NCBI RefSeq assembly: GCF_021018805.1
Contig: NC_086247.1
Coordinates: forward strand, 142,968,102 to 143,032,101
Source: Prinia subflava
Taxonomy: Eukaryota; Chordata; Aves; Passeriformes; Cisticolidae
Direction: 5' to 3'
DNA: 64,000 nt
The position numbers and the translations under genes are program-made. Every line of letters begins with the position of its first letter. Position 1 is the stretch's first letter. Below the pieces are notes generated by a model, which was not told where the DNA came from, did not search any database, and worked only from the letters and a program-made list of their open reading frames with translations. Shown here in pieces: positions 13,111 through 24,881 of the stretch.

Positions 13111-15769
13111 TACTAATATAACACAGTGTCCTAGGAACATGTCTTAACAAGCCTAAATGACTAGTTTTAATGTTTGAGAAGAAATCAAATAATGCCATCT
13201 AAGTATGCAACCACACTCTGAAACTAGCAAACAAAGTAAACAAGTGTTTGTGGGAACCATTAGTCTTCATTATGGCTAAATACTCTCTGCATACTTGTCA
13301 GTGCCATGCCAGGATTTGAATCCAGACAGACACACTTCACTGACACATTGGTCGAACCCAAAGGCTGCATAATTATCAAAAATAGTCAGAACCAGTCGTG
13401 CTGCCTTTGCAGAGACAAGCTTTGTGGGTACACACTGATTGATCAGTTCATCTGTGGGTTCACTTGCTCCTTCCTGTTTTGTAAATAATTTCTATTTCCT
13501 GACCAGTTCATCTGGAAAATAGAGGTAACACATATCTACTTTGCAACGTTGTCTGATGATGTTTAAAAACTGTGTTGAAAGTGAAAATGGCTGTCAGTTA
13601 TCTAAGCCATGAAAAAGTGTTTTCCTTTAATTCTGCTTTGATCAGTAGTCAGGGTTGGTTTATTCTGTTTTTCATCTTGAGGAATTATGGCTGAAGATGC
13701 TATTCAACTTCATACAAACATTTCAATGCCATCCTTCATTGTTTTGAATTAATTTTTTTCAGAAATATGTTTCCCAGAAATCCGTCCTGTGATTGAGAGG
13801 TGACATTCTTTCTTGTTGCTGCTTATCACATCTTATCATCCTTGACCCCAGTGCCTGCACTGTGGCTGTGTTGGGAGATATAAGCCACATTTTACTGGGA
13901 AAATGAGATATTTTATTACTTACAGACTTCATAGTGTAGCAATATTATGGAAGCTTCCAGTAGTTTTATGCCTTTTTTTTAGGAATGCAAATTTTGTTGT
14001 TACTAATCAGAAAATCATCTAAGCTAAATGGTACTTGATATATTTTTGGTTTACGTAGCCTGACGTGATTGTGTGAAAGTAAGAAGAAATGTTTACTGCA
14101 ATAGTCTTAAAACCTCTGTCTTATTTTCTAAAGTTAATAAATCACCTGAAATTTGCAATGGAAATATTAACCTTTTTTTGCATATATTTTAAGCTTATTT
14201 CCTCAATGCATTTTGTGATAATTCCTTTTAATCAGATCTTGAAAACTTTGGCAAATCACAATTGTTTCTGCTAGAAACCAACAAAGGTGTGAAATGTATA
14301 AGAAAAATGAAAGTTCTGACCTGGCATGCCCCAGAGATGAGAGAGGATGTTCTTCCTCTAATTAAATGCATCTTCAGTCCATATGATGTAAACCAATTAA
14401 TATTTTTTCTCACTGACCAACTCCACTCTTTTTGCATGCTAAGAAGGCTCTGACATCCCCAACTAATTAATTTTTCTGGTTTTCCCCCAAAGCTCATTTT
14501 TATTTCAATTTGCTATTGACCTGCCATTCTGAGCATCATGACCTTGGCATCTTTATTCAAAATTAGTATTGAAAAAAAAAAAGACGACATAACAGGAAAA
14601 AAGGCTCATCAAGAAGACTAATTATTTAGTACAACTGCAAAACATCAAAACTTATTACACAAGTGTAATGCATTAATTAATTTTTCAGCAAACGAACATA
14701 TGTGTGGTGTGAATCCCACCACTTCTGTTACAAGATATAAAGGCACAAAATACAGCTGATGTACTTTAGAAACTGATTGCATTCAAATCTACAAGTACAT
14801 AGCATTTGGGGGTTCTTGGCCTAGAAATCATATTTAATGTAAACCAGCTCAAATTTCTTACAGGAAAACTGCATCTAGATTTACCATATCTGAATACACA
14901 CCCAGTTTCCCCCAAATGGTTTCTTGCATTAAAAAACATTTAATATTTAAGCTGAAAATAAATTATCTGAATTGCTACATACTCAATTATAAGGTAAATT
15001 TGTATCTAAATTCATGTCTACATATAGAAGTTATGTATGTCCAATTCTCCACTGGGTCTTAGAAGTAAAAAAGTTACCCTGATTTACAGGGCTATCTAAA
15101 TTATCAGCATCTTCAGGCTTTTGCTTTCCCTTTTGTGTTTTTTGTCTGCTGCATGGTCCCCTGCTGGTGGGTCACATTCTCGTGCCTGCTGGTTTATTTA
15201 TCACCTGTGGCTGGAGTTGGCACCAGGGCTGTTTCCTTTGAGAGTCAGCAACTGGAGATACTCAGCAACAAACGAGCCCTCTCTGAACCAAAGCATTGTT
15301 TATTTAAGCACTGAGAACAAAGTATATGCTGGGGAAAAAAAGACATTTCAAAACAACCAACAGTGTAAACATATGTCTGTTTTACATAAACTCCTTGAGA
15401 AGATGTTACAGTCTGCTCAGCAGGCCTGTTTTTTTGGCCACCCTCAGGAGATCATTGAACATCACTCTGGTTTCCTGCTACTGAACAGCCATTACTGAAC
15501 TCTGAAGACTGCACTCTTTTTGAAACTGCCACAGCCTTGTAGATCTCTGAGTTTCCATGTCTAGCTTGTACAAACATTTACTCTCAGCAACCCTCGAGCA
15601 TTTGGGGAAAAAAATAGCTTAAGACTGAATTTTGAGCCTTTCTGCTTTGTTTTCATCTTTTATTTTACCTCCTTCTCCTTCTTACACACTTAGGAAATTA
15701 AGACACTAGTGAGCTATTCAAGGTTTGTGCTAAACCTAGTCCAGGCTCTAATCAATGTCATTCCTAGAC

Positions 15770-15771
<2 letters not shown>
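13111..15771. other. AT-rich DNA without a supported gene
   Basis: Contains a 125-codon plus frame at 15121-15498 with no recognisable domain, and a short direct repeat (GA[T/C]CAGTTCATCTG near 13440 and 13500). A run of A lies around 14571-14582. Nothing else is supported. Confidence 0.6.

Positions 15772-15798
<27 letters not shown>
15772..15798 (+). repeat. Poly-A run, 27 bases
   Basis: An uninterrupted run of 27 A. The sequence just upstream matches no processed gene copy that I recognise, and I find no flanking target-site duplication, so it is called a mononucleotide repeat and not a retroposon tail. Confidence 0.95.
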
Positions 15799-15802
<4 letters not shown>

Positions 15803-18133
15803 TGCAGAAATGCGCATATGCCCACAAGTCTACCCCAAAATTTTCCATTGAGATACCCAAGAATTAACAATTGTTAAATCCCATACAAGGCAGATGTATC
15901 CTACATCTTAGGATATTTTAAGCAGCAAAAAGTGCTTCTGCTATGAAAACTGATTCTCATCTCTTGACACACTGAGGAAACTTTTCCTAGACCTTGCTGA
16001 CTCCATTGGCCATAATCAGCAGGGAGCATCTCTAGCACAGAATTCCCACATGAGCACCAATAAACACAATTAAAATCCCACTCCAGATGACCTTAGGCCC
16101 TTCTTGCACTGCAGTCCTCTAGGCTCACTTGTCAAGTGAACATGTGTAAAACTGCTTGCATTCTTCATTACGTTTGTTTTTCTTGAAAATATTTTGCATC
16201 CCCAGATTTTATCACCTATAGTTTTATTTCTTCCACACCGCAATTAAAGATGTTCATTAAATCTCCAGATAATAATTTTTAGATTGGAAAGATTTTTCTC
16301 TATGACACAATTATATGTCAATCAGATACCCAGACCATTATATATTAACATTTATTGCATTTCATACATTTTTGTTAGCTATTGTATAGAACTAACATAG
16401 CTGTACCAGCTTATCAGACAGAACCTAATTAAAAGTCTTACATCTTTATCAACATGACCTTTTTCACAAAACTATGTTGAATCATAGTAATTAAATCAAC
16501 ATTCTACTACTGCTTACTAAATCTTCTATGAATTTTCCCCTTTTTTTTCACATGAGATCTAGGTCAAAAAAAAAAAAAAAAGGGTTCCAAACACTCAGCT
16601 TGACACCTCTAATCACTTTTAATATTAGCACAAAATTCACATTCTTTCATTTTTTCAAATTTTCTTGGTACTTTAGGAATTATTATTTGTGAAAGAAGAC
16701 TAAGGTTCCCCCCACTTAACTCTTTTAATATTTTGTGTGTTTGATTTTATTTAGTGCAAATCACTGTGTTGGTTGAAAAAATATTTATGTCTTTAACAGA
16801 TTCATATATCCTTTGTTTACATTAATAGAGCAGAAAGTAATGCATGTAATGTGTTCCACATCCATGTAAACAGACAATAGAAGCAACTTAAAACTTCTTT
16901 TTATGTTACTAATGGTCTTCTATTTCCATCCGGAAATGGATATTTCCTATTTCTATGATATCTTTAACTCTTTAATGTTTTCTAAATTCCTTCCTTTTGG
17001 CCTAAGATACACCCAACAACTAAGAGGTTTTTTTTCTTGTGGATTTGTTTTGAGGTTGGGGGTGGGGGGAGGTGAATGCTTTCCTCTACTAAAAGAATAT
17101 TTAGAGCAATACTTTGAAGGCCACTTAATAAACAAGAGTTCATTTCTATTTTTGTGACTTTTACCATTGACTTGTGAGGTGATGTTATGCTTTCTAGGGA
17201 CTGTGTTCCATCATGTCACCCCTCCCAGGCTCTGGGACAGCCTCACCTCAGGTCTGTGATGCCTTCTGGTTATTCTACTTCATGGTGCAGTGAATTAGTT
17301 CAGCAAATGAAGAAACTACAACATGAAATATTCAGCATGGACAAGAGTAGCCATACTTGAAAATGACACTTGATTTACTACCTTTGTGAGTCACCACAAA
17401 TCTTCAAACAATAAAATAAAATTAAGGTCAAGAAGGCACCAAATTTTTAGCAATGTATCAGTGTAATAAATATTCTGATTTTATATACCAAACATGCCAT
17501 GAATTATTTATTTCTACTACAATATGAAGAGAAACACAGAATTTTTTAAATGTGTGGCTTTTTCCAAGTCAAAAAACTGCAGCAGAAAATTCAGCACCTA
17601 AAACTTTATCTTGTCCAGCATATTTTATTTGTCCCTTTTAACAGTCTGAAATACTGTGTACTGAACATAATAAGAGGGTACTTTGCATTGCTGTCTCAGG
17701 TAAGGTGATGCATTGGTTAATTAAGGCTTTGCAGTCAGGCAACAACAACAGCTGAGCTCATGAAATTCTCATATAAATACAATTTATGTGAGTTCAGTGA
17801 CTCTTTGCAGAATAATTCTCAAGCCTACCTATGACTTGTACCAGCTGCTGCTCTCCGAATGTAAAATTATTTAAACGTAAGATCATGGAGAGTTAAACTG
17901 GGTAGCCCAGCTTTTGTGGACAGGTGATTTAGGTCCATATGACTTTGTGTGTTCCAACATAATCTGAGTGAATTGTTTTTCAGAGACCTTTGTCAGCTTG
18001 TTGTGGCTGAGGCTGTGCCTCCTGGGAGTGATAACCATGCCACCGAATGCCCCCCAGTCAGTCTGATAAAAAAGTATTTGATAAGTGCTGCAGCCACTTT
18101 CGTTCCATGTCTCCAAGGCCAAGAATGGAGGGG
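15799..18133. other. AT-rich DNA without a supported gene
   Basis: Holds a 16-base A run at 16566-16581 and a short G-rich patch near 17055-17071. CTCAG/GTAAGG at the 17700 boundary is a good splice-donor match but has no exon model around it. Nothing else is supported. Confidence 0.6.
16566..16581 (+). repeat. Poly-A run, 16 bases
   Basis: Uninterrupted A homopolymer preceded by AGGTC and followed by GGGTTCC. No retroposon is visible upstream. Confidence 0.95.
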
Positions 18134-18151
18134 AAAAAAAAAAAAAAAAAA
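18134..18151 (+). repeat. Poly-A run, 18 bases
   Basis: Uninterrupted A homopolymer following GGAGGGG. It creates a poly-lysine stretch in a spurious plus-strand frame and a phenylalanine stretch on the minus strand. Confidence 0.95.
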
Positions 18152-18997
18152 GGACCCTCATACAAAATTAGCAATTGTATACGATTCCCATCGAGATGGG
18201 GAAAGAAAGACATTGATTGAGACATGTCTCCGGTTCATTAGCATTGTTTGTCTTTGAGAAAGTTCTTGTCAGTCTAACAGATGAAGAGATATTGCTGAAT
18301 GTAGAGAAAATGAAGATAACTGTGGTAAAAATAGAAAAAAATAATGAAGGGCATGCTGTTAAAACTAATTACATTAAGATTGATATCACTTAGCAAAAGA
18401 TTGTTACCTCATGTCCCAAAAATGCATGACTGCTCATATACCATGAGCTGTCTGCATTTTACAGGCATTAATAAATGTTACACAAATGTTTGATTCCAGT
18501 GTTCCATATTTTGGTAAACAAAACAAATTAGCAATTTCTGGGTTGAAGAACTCATTCTGAACATGAGTGAGCCTCTAAAACAAGATCTCCATAAAATCCA
18601 TTTTCAGAGAATTTGCACTTGTGCTTTTGAGCTTTTATAGAACCAGGCCTAGGTAAAAAAGGAGACATGAATATTCAGTCTATAAATTTCTTGGGCTATA
18701 GCTACAGTAGGTATAACAAATACATAATGAATAAACAAGACCAATGGCAGTGCCCATTAAAAACCTGACCATAGTTTTATTTTGTTTATTTTAGCTTATT
18801 GCTTATTCAAATGTCAGTTTTCTAGGCTGTAATTCCAAGTATGAAGTGACACAAGGCTATCTTCCTAAAGATATTTTTGTTCTTGGAGGCAGCCATTATG
18901 TTGTAACTGTTTGCTAGATCAAAGCTGGGTGAAGGGCACAGTTCTGTGCTTGACAGGAAGTCCTATCACTTCTTACAAAATAAGTTCACCAGGTAGT
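18152..18997. other. AT-rich DNA upstream of the solo LTR
   Basis: No gene or repeat can be named here. The last five bases (18993-18997, GTAGT) form the left copy of the target-site duplication of the LTR that follows. Confidence 0.65.
18993..18997. repeat. Left target-site duplication of the solo LTR
   Basis: GTAGT directly before the LTR. The right copy at 19795-19799 reads GTAGC, so four of five bases agree. Confidence 0.65.
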
Positions 18998-19164
18998 TGT
19001 CCTGGGGTGACTTTCTGATGCTTGGATCCCCATTTTTCTGTTCTATTTATGTTGTATGTTAAGTTCTGTACCTTTAAGACTAAGTAAACCCTGATAAGTA
19101 ACAGCCATGTTAATTAATCAATACAGCCTGGCCCCTGATGAGCTATATTCAATAGGGATCAGTG

Positions 19165-19172
19165 AGATAAAA
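19165..19172 (+). promoter_or_regulatory. TATA-like box inside the LTR
   Basis: GATAAAAG lies about 170 bases into the LTR, where a U3 promoter is expected. It marks a possible transcription start about 25-30 bases further on. No evidence of activity can be drawn from the sequence. Confidence 0.4.
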
Positions 19173-19221
19173 GAGGGGCTTAGCTGGTAAAGGGAGGATC
19201 ATCATGGAGGAGGAGCTGGAG

Positions 19222-19248
19222 AGACAGACAGACAAACAGACAAACAAT
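19222..19248 (+). repeat. Short CAGA/CAAA repeat within the LTR
   Basis: A run of CAGA units turning into CAAA units (GACAGACAGACAAACAGACA and on), inside the presumed R or U3/R part of the LTR. Confidence 0.7.
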
Positions 19249-19664
19249 GGTTCCGAGAGCGGGAGAAAGAAGATGTGTGGAGTTTGTTTTGAAAACAGCA
19301 TTCCCTCCTTTGCATTCCTGCTCCTGGACTGTGCTCATCTGAGGCATGGACAAGCAGCGGCATGGAGGCCTGCCTTGTTCTTAGTTAGTTTTAGCTAGCT
19401 GAGGTAGAGAAGCTCTCTGGACTGGTTTTTTTTTCCTTTTTCTCGGGACTTTTTAACCCTGCTCCAGGCTGAAAAACCCAGAGGAGCACCGGGAGCTCGC
19501 ACCTGCAGCCCACTGGGGCCTGGGCCTCGGAGGGACTGATAAGAGACTGAGCGAGCTGAGCTGCCCAGAGCAAGGACTTTCTGAATTTGCCATCTCACTT
19601 CAGAGCAATGAAAGGTTTTATTGTTTTGTGTTATTCATTCTTTATGCTTATGGGCACTTTGTTG

Positions 19665-19670
19665 AATAAA
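19665..19670 (+). promoter_or_regulatory. Polyadenylation signal of the LTR
   Basis: AATAAA within TTGAATAAATAG, followed by a T-rich stretch. Its position about 125 bases from the LTR end fits the R/U5 boundary region. Confidence 0.6.
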
Positions 19671-19794
19671 TAGTTTTTTCCACTTTTCTCCAAGGAAGTT
19701 CTTTTCCTGGACTGGTTGAGGGGAGGGTTTGGGTTTGCTTCCCCAGAGGGACCCATTCAGAGGTTCTCTCACAAATTTACCCTAAACCATGACA

Positions 19795-19799
19795 GTAGC
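19795..19799. repeat. Right target-site duplication of the solo LTR
   Basis: GTAGC directly after the terminal CA of the LTR. It pairs with GTAGT at 18993-18997, with one mismatch that has presumably arisen since insertion. Confidence 0.65.
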
Positions 19800-21735
19800 C
19801 CAGTTATCTGAACAGGATCCTGACCTGTGGCAGGCAACAATGTCAGGGGTACGCAGCCTTTTGCCATGCTCAAAGAAGCATGCCCACATTAGGCCTATAC
19901 ATAAAGCTTTGAAAAACACTGAAGGAGGAGTTCCACTTCTGATTCTGCAGTCCCATTTACACCAACCTCCTCACTTTTAAGCATGAAAGGAGTCACTCAC
20001 CCTACTAAAGGCTGTAGTTGCATACTATACAAATGACAGCAGGGATGCTGGCCTTTGAAGGTCTTGACTGCCTGCTATTCCCATGAATGGCCACTTTTTT
20101 CCATCCATGCCTTCTCATGGCTACATTATCAGTTGTACAAACTGGATGTCAAAAATAATCTGTGTTAAAACAAACAAACAAACCTCCAAAAACAAACAAA
20201 AAATGGAGGGGGGAGTGTAGCAATTTTTTTAAATCACTACTGGGTCATCATCGTAAGTACGGTTTTGATATGAATTATGATTCATTTAGAGGTTGTACAA
20301 ATGTCTTGCTAGAGCTTCTCTGTTGAATAGCCAGACCCATAGATATACAAAACAAAACCTGCCCCAAAACTTGTGCAATGCATAATCATATAAATCCATG
20401 CATTACATGTACATGTCCTTGTAGCTGTGTCCTTATGTCCTGGTGATTATTGTGTGTTGTTTCCCTACCTCATGAGAGCCCATAGACTTTTCTCATTATC
20501 TGCTCTCCACAACCTTGACAGCAGCAAAAGTTCATGGCCTATCCAAGATTTATGGCTGATATTTATCCAAATACATGCTAAATGCACTGTTCTTCTCTGG
20601 CAGCATGAAAGAATGCCTAACTTTAATTATATCTGAGGCATGATCAAGATAGAAAAAATAAATCATAAATTTATAAATCATTTGTTGGTAAGCAAAGAGC
20701 TTAGGCAGACACTTCTACACAAGCAATAAGTGAAGTCTACCAGTTAGACGGAGTTTTCCAAGTCTATGCATAAGAAATACTATCGTTCTCCTGGAAATAA
20801 AGCATAACAAACATAATCAATGCTTAAAACAAAACACTCCACATAATACATAAGGCTCAAAAAATACAAGAAGAAAATCTGAATGTATCATTCTCCGAGC
20901 ACTTTGCCTTCACTGCAAATTAGATATGCATACAATTCCTGCAGCCAGAAAACAGTTTAATTATGAGAGCTGAACACAAAATCTCCCATTGGTACAGATT
21001 GGCTTTGAAGTGTTATCACATAAGGGAGGATTTTGAAAATACCCTTGACCAGTTTTGTTGGAAATATATCACACTTCTATTTGTGTCAGCCTTAACCATG
21101 TATCATGTCACTCCTTTTCATAACATTAGAGAACCCGATCACAGTTCCAGAGTATTAAACTAATCATGCATATTTTATGCAAACATTAACCTTTAGTGTT
21201 AATCCAACAGCATTAAACCAAATCTATAATGAACCATAAAGGTGGTTTATAACATACTGTGGTTGCCTTTTATGAGTATTTTCATTTCTCTCACCAAAGT
21301 ATTTTAAACCTTGGAAAGAAATAGTACTCAGATTTTTACAATGGAGCTTTATGTAAACAATACTTGGACCCTTTTTTGAAACTGAGTTATTCTTTCACCT
21401 GTAAGAAAAGTAGATGGACTTTCAAAATAATGGATTCCAAAAACTTTAGTACCTCGTAAAAGTGAACATTGTTAAGCTCCTTTCTGTGAGCTTTTACATG
21501 GGCAAATTTCCTGTTTAATTGAATGTTTAATCTGTCATGTTGCAGTTCACTCTAATAAGAAAAACAGTTGTTCCTGTACAGAACCTTTCATGTTACACAT
21601 CCTACAGCACTTCACAAGATATGCACATCTCATATCCATTATGAAATAAATAAATTAGATGCATAAAACAGAAGCATTAAACTGAAAGTACTATGAAATT
21701 TTGTAATAATATTATGGGGCTGATCAAACCATGAG
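19800..21735. other. AT-rich DNA without a supported gene
   Basis: Contains a short CAAA-type repeat at 20169-20200. No open frame above 69 codons and no recognisable transposon. Confidence 0.65.
20169..20200 (+). repeat. CAAA-type simple repeat
   Basis: Imperfect (CAAA)n run, AAACAAACAAACAAACC then AAAAACAAACAAAAAA. Confidence 0.8.
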
Positions 21736-21781
21736 AATTGTGGTTATCTAAGCAGCAAAATTGTGGTTATCTAAGCAGCAA
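21736..21781 (+). repeat. Perfect tandem duplication, 23-bp unit, two copies
   Basis: The 23 bases at 21736-21758 (beginning AATTGTGGTTATCTAAGCAG) are repeated without change at 21759-21781. The copies are identical, which implies a recent duplication. Confidence 0.95.
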
Positions 21782-22032
21782 AAATTTTCCATCAGTGTCC
21801 AGCATCTCAATTGCTACATCATTTGGCCTATAAACTTATTTTGGAAAACAGTTAATAAACAATATTCCTATGATAATTACTTTGAAACCCCCAAAATAAA
21901 TGTAAACAATCACATCAATGGAAAGAGTACAATAATGCTGATATTTCAGCTCTTTCTGCTTAGGCATTACCATGGCTTTCAGCACTGCAAGGTTGTAAGG
22001 AGCTTGTTGCATCTAATGACAACAGTGACCAT
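21782..22032. other. AT-rich DNA before the GC island
   Basis: No gene, repeat or signal that I can support. Confidence 0.6.
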
Positions 22033-23628
22033 TGTGTCCAGGGAGGTAGAAGCTGCCGGCAGGGAAACAGATGACACAAGCCCCTCTTTTGTTAAGCTAC
22101 AGGAACCATTTTTATTTCTCCCAGGACCAGAGAGGGAGAATAAGGCAAAGAGAGGGAGGAGGGTCCAGGTCCAGGGGTTGTAGGGGCAGAGTTTTTGGGT
22201 CTGGGTCAAAGGAGGAGTTAACACAAGGAGAGTAAGATCCAATTCTAGTGACCTTAAAATAGGAGCACTCACAACTCTTCTGTTCATAAATTGGATGAAA
22301 GGTGTGTTGAATAACTCATAATACAGGGATTCTTGGGAATATGACTTAATAGTTTACAAAATTAAAATTAGCATTATTAGACTGAACTAACAAGCACTAT
22401 AAAAGTATTTGAGACTTAATTACAGAGGATAAAGTAACAGAAGTTATGATACTGAATTAATTGAATACATTTTCACTTAGTGAGTTAATAGTTCAATCTC
22501 CTTTGGGTTTTGGTCTTCTCACCAGAAGGGGTGCAGGTCTTTGGTCTCCTTTTGATGAGGGGCAGAGTCCTTAGTGTTTTCTCTCAGTTGTGGTGCTGGT
22601 GTTGTGGTGTTACTGTTGGATTGATGATGATGACCGTGAAGTGAGGAACGATGCAAGTGGCGGTGGTGAAGCTCCTAGCAGCAGCAGCAGCAGGGCCCAG
22701 CTCTCTCTCGGGCTGCCCAGGTCAGCCATGCAGACCCCAGGCAGGGCCGGCTGCAGAGCACAGCAAGAAGGGGGGCAGGAAGGTAGGGAGGAAGGGCAGG
22801 CTTGGAACCAGAAAAGAAGGACTAGGTGGGAAAGAAGGGATCTCAAAAACCACGGGGTGAGTGCCATTTTGGGGAGGAGTGCCCGAGTCAGCGCTGCCAC
22901 TGCTATCCTGGGCAGGGAATGGAGTATGTGGAAAGACAAGGGGCGAAGAAGCACACAGGACAGCAGAGGACTGTAGCACTCCTGTGTCACCTCTGGATGG
23001 GTTCCAGCCTTTGTCCTGCCTTCAGGGAAAGGGGGGTGAGGGTCGAGAGGGACATGGGGTGACAGAGATTGTAGCAGCTCTGAGCCATCCTGGTGGTTTT
23101 CACTCCTTGCCATGCTCTTAGGAACAAAGGGTAAGGAAAGATATGGGTAACTTCACAGAAACTGAAAAACGTGAAGTTTCACAGGAGGCGGGACTACTGA
23201 TCTAGGGTGACAACACTCTGCATGCAAATCATCCATAATTGTCTATTAATAGCCACCAGGGCTTTACTGTCCATAAGCTGCAGCAGTCGTGTCAGGAGAG
23301 TGGATAAGAGTTCCCAGCATGGTCCTTTTTGCAGGCAGACTAGCTGCTTGTAGCTCTTAAGAACTCCCTCCCATGAAGAATGAGAAGACTTGTGATGGTA
23401 GATGATAGTCTATTGCTTGGTCCCCAGTAAGCCACTCTCCTTACTGGGAATTTCCCTCCCCATAAGCTTTTTACCCCCATGATTTTAAGATGAGGGTCCT
23501 TCCTACAAGGTGTAGCAGTCTGAATGTGACTTACAGGGTGCTGGTCATACGTCCTCACTGGTTGCCCGTGTCCACGTAAATCCCAGACTAGACAAGACTT
23601 CATCTATTCTGTGACTTTCCACACAAAT
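22033..23628. other. GC- and CpG-richer island, possibly retroelement-derived
   Basis: Between about 22033 and 22250, and again between about 22520 and 23630, the sequence is clearly richer in G and C than the rest of the window. About a dozen CpGs lie in 22620-23220, including CCGTGAAGTG, CCCGAGTCAGCG, GGCGAAG, GTCGAG and GGCGGG. Frames are open on both strands, to 167 codons minus (22610-23113) and 128 plus, without a recognisable domain. On the minus strand an AATAAA precedes a segment ending CCTCCCTGGACACA at 22033, and the far edge near 23628 could read TGTGTGGAAAG. These TG...CA ends would suit an LTR-like element, but I find no matching target-site duplication and the 22270-22500 part is AT-rich. 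An unclassified old retroelement or a CpG-containing regulatory island are both possible. Confidence 0.35.
22677..22693 (+). repeat. Short AGC trinucleotide repeat
   Basis: Nearly six AGC units (AGCAGCAGCAGCAGCAG) within the GC island. It encodes a serine or alanine run in the overlapping spurious frames. Confidence 0.9.
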
Positions 23629-24071
23629 TAATAGGAAGGACAGAATAATGTGAGGTGTTATGATACTTTAAGATATACAAGTCTGACCCTTCCCCACCCC
23701 CAACAAAATTGAAGGAAGCCTTTCTCCCATTGTCTTCTGGGTTGACTTTGGGGAAGAGCTGTTAAAATAAATAAACAAATCTCCAAAATTTCAATTATTG
23801 GAAGCAAATTCTAGAATTATGGAATAGTTCCTATTATTTCTTCTGAAACACAAAAAAGTGTATCATTTGAAGAGCAGAAAACATATCACTCACCACAAGT
23901 AACACAAGAAAACCTTCACAATTCCATACCTGTCCAGACTGAGAAAAGCCATCTCACTATAATAGTAGTCAAACTGATATGGCAGTGAGCTGATGTTCCT
24001 CTAAACAATGGAAAAGCTGGGACATGGGATGATTGTTTTATATCTCTTTTATATTATCTTATATATGAATA
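23629..24071. other. AT-rich DNA between the GC island and the 24-kb palindrome
   Basis: Nothing that can be named, apart from AT-rich low-complexity sequence leading into the palindrome. Confidence 0.6.
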
Positions 24072-24101
24072 TATAAAAGATATATTAATATATCTTTTAT
24101 A
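24072..24101. repeat. Perfect 30-bp AT-rich palindrome
   Basis: The sequence from TATAAAAGATATATT to its exact reverse complement AATATATCTTTTATA has no spacer (centre between 24086 and 24087). A partial extra copy of the arm (TCTTTTATATTATC) lies about 30 bases upstream, so the block has been rearranged more than once. It is long enough for cruciform extrusion. Confidence 0.9.
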
Positions 24102-24847
24102 CTCTCTACAATGCCTCTTCTACCCTCAAGTGATGCACTAACAAGTTTTCAGATATTTTCTTTACTTATCTCATTCATAATTGTCAGTTTCCCTCAAGAC
24201 CCCTTCTGGCAATTGATGGCCACATGCAATTTTGAGGTTAGAAGTCTAATGCTTTATTTTTGAAAAAAGATGGGTTAGGTAAAAAAGATTATTGTTGTGG
24301 TGAAATGAAGTAGCATGTCAAAGAGACTAAGCATTTCTTAACATTTTGCTAGACACCATGTAAATAAATAATCTGTCTCTAGGATAAGAACTCCTGTTCT
24401 AAGGAGAAATGACATTTCCTAGAAAAGGAAAAAAGAACAAAACAACAAGGCAGAAACTGGATAAGGATCTTGATGCAAGACTGTAGCAAATAGCAGAGAA
24501 GGCAAGATTATTTCTGATGGGAATTTTTTTCTTTTCACTGCCTGGTTTCTTACCTCATAAAGAAACTGTAAGTCATTTCCATGCTTAACATATTGGGAAA
24601 TGAAATGGAAATCTTATAGATTTCTGTAGAATCTACAGTGTCTTATAGATGTGCCTGGGTATCAGTATTGCTGTAGTAGCAGAGGAAAAAATGTGACTAG
24701 AGGAGTTAGACTGATGGCTCACTGCATATAGTATGATCACTCAAACATGCATAGAACCATTCTTGTACATTTATCCCTTACCACCTCTCTAAAATAATTT
24801 AGAAATAATTAAGCAATCTAGTATCTGTGACTACTGGATGACAGAAA

Positions 24848-24881
24848 AATAAAATTTAAAATAAAATTTAAAATAAAATAA
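24848..24881 (+). repeat. 12-bp tandem repeat, about 2.8 copies
   Basis: The unit AATAAAATTTAA is repeated twice exactly, with a third partial copy ending AATAAAATAA. Confidence 0.85.

Larger units (their letters stand above)
18998..19794 (+). mobile_element. Solo LTR of an endogenous retrovirus, ERVL-like, about 797 bp
   Basis: The element begins TGTCCTGGGG and ends AACCATGACA, giving the TG...CA termini of retroviral LTRs, and the two ends form an imperfect short inverted repeat (TGTCCTGG against CCATGACA, 7 of 8). A TATA-like GATAAAAG lies at about 19165-19172 and AATAAA at 19665-19670, about 125 bases before the end, matching the U3-R-U5 order in plus orientation. It is flanked by GTAGT on the left and GTAGC on the right, a 5-bp target-site duplication with one mismatch, which is the length typical of ERVL. 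The base after the end continues as the duplication and not as a tRNA primer-binding site, so no internal region is attached. It is therefore a solo LTR left by recombination. Songbird ERVL LTRs commonly start TGTCCTGG, but the exact family name is not assigned. Confidence 0.8.

Noticed and set aside
13310..13330. GGATTTGAATCC as a tRNA T-arm
   Set aside because: No acceptor stem, D-arm or anticodon arm can be laid out around it on either strand.
15772..15798. Poly-A run as the tail of a processed pseudogene
   Set aside because: No recognisable gene sequence upstream and no flanking target-site duplication.
19204..19398. 64-codon frame beginning MEEELERQTDKQ
   Set aside because: It lies wholly inside the solo LTR; LTRs of this type do not encode protein.
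22610..23113. 167-codon minus-strand frame and 128-codon plus-strand frame
   Set aside because: Open on both strands because the block is GC-rich; no recognisable domain, and low-complexity serine, leucine and proline runs.
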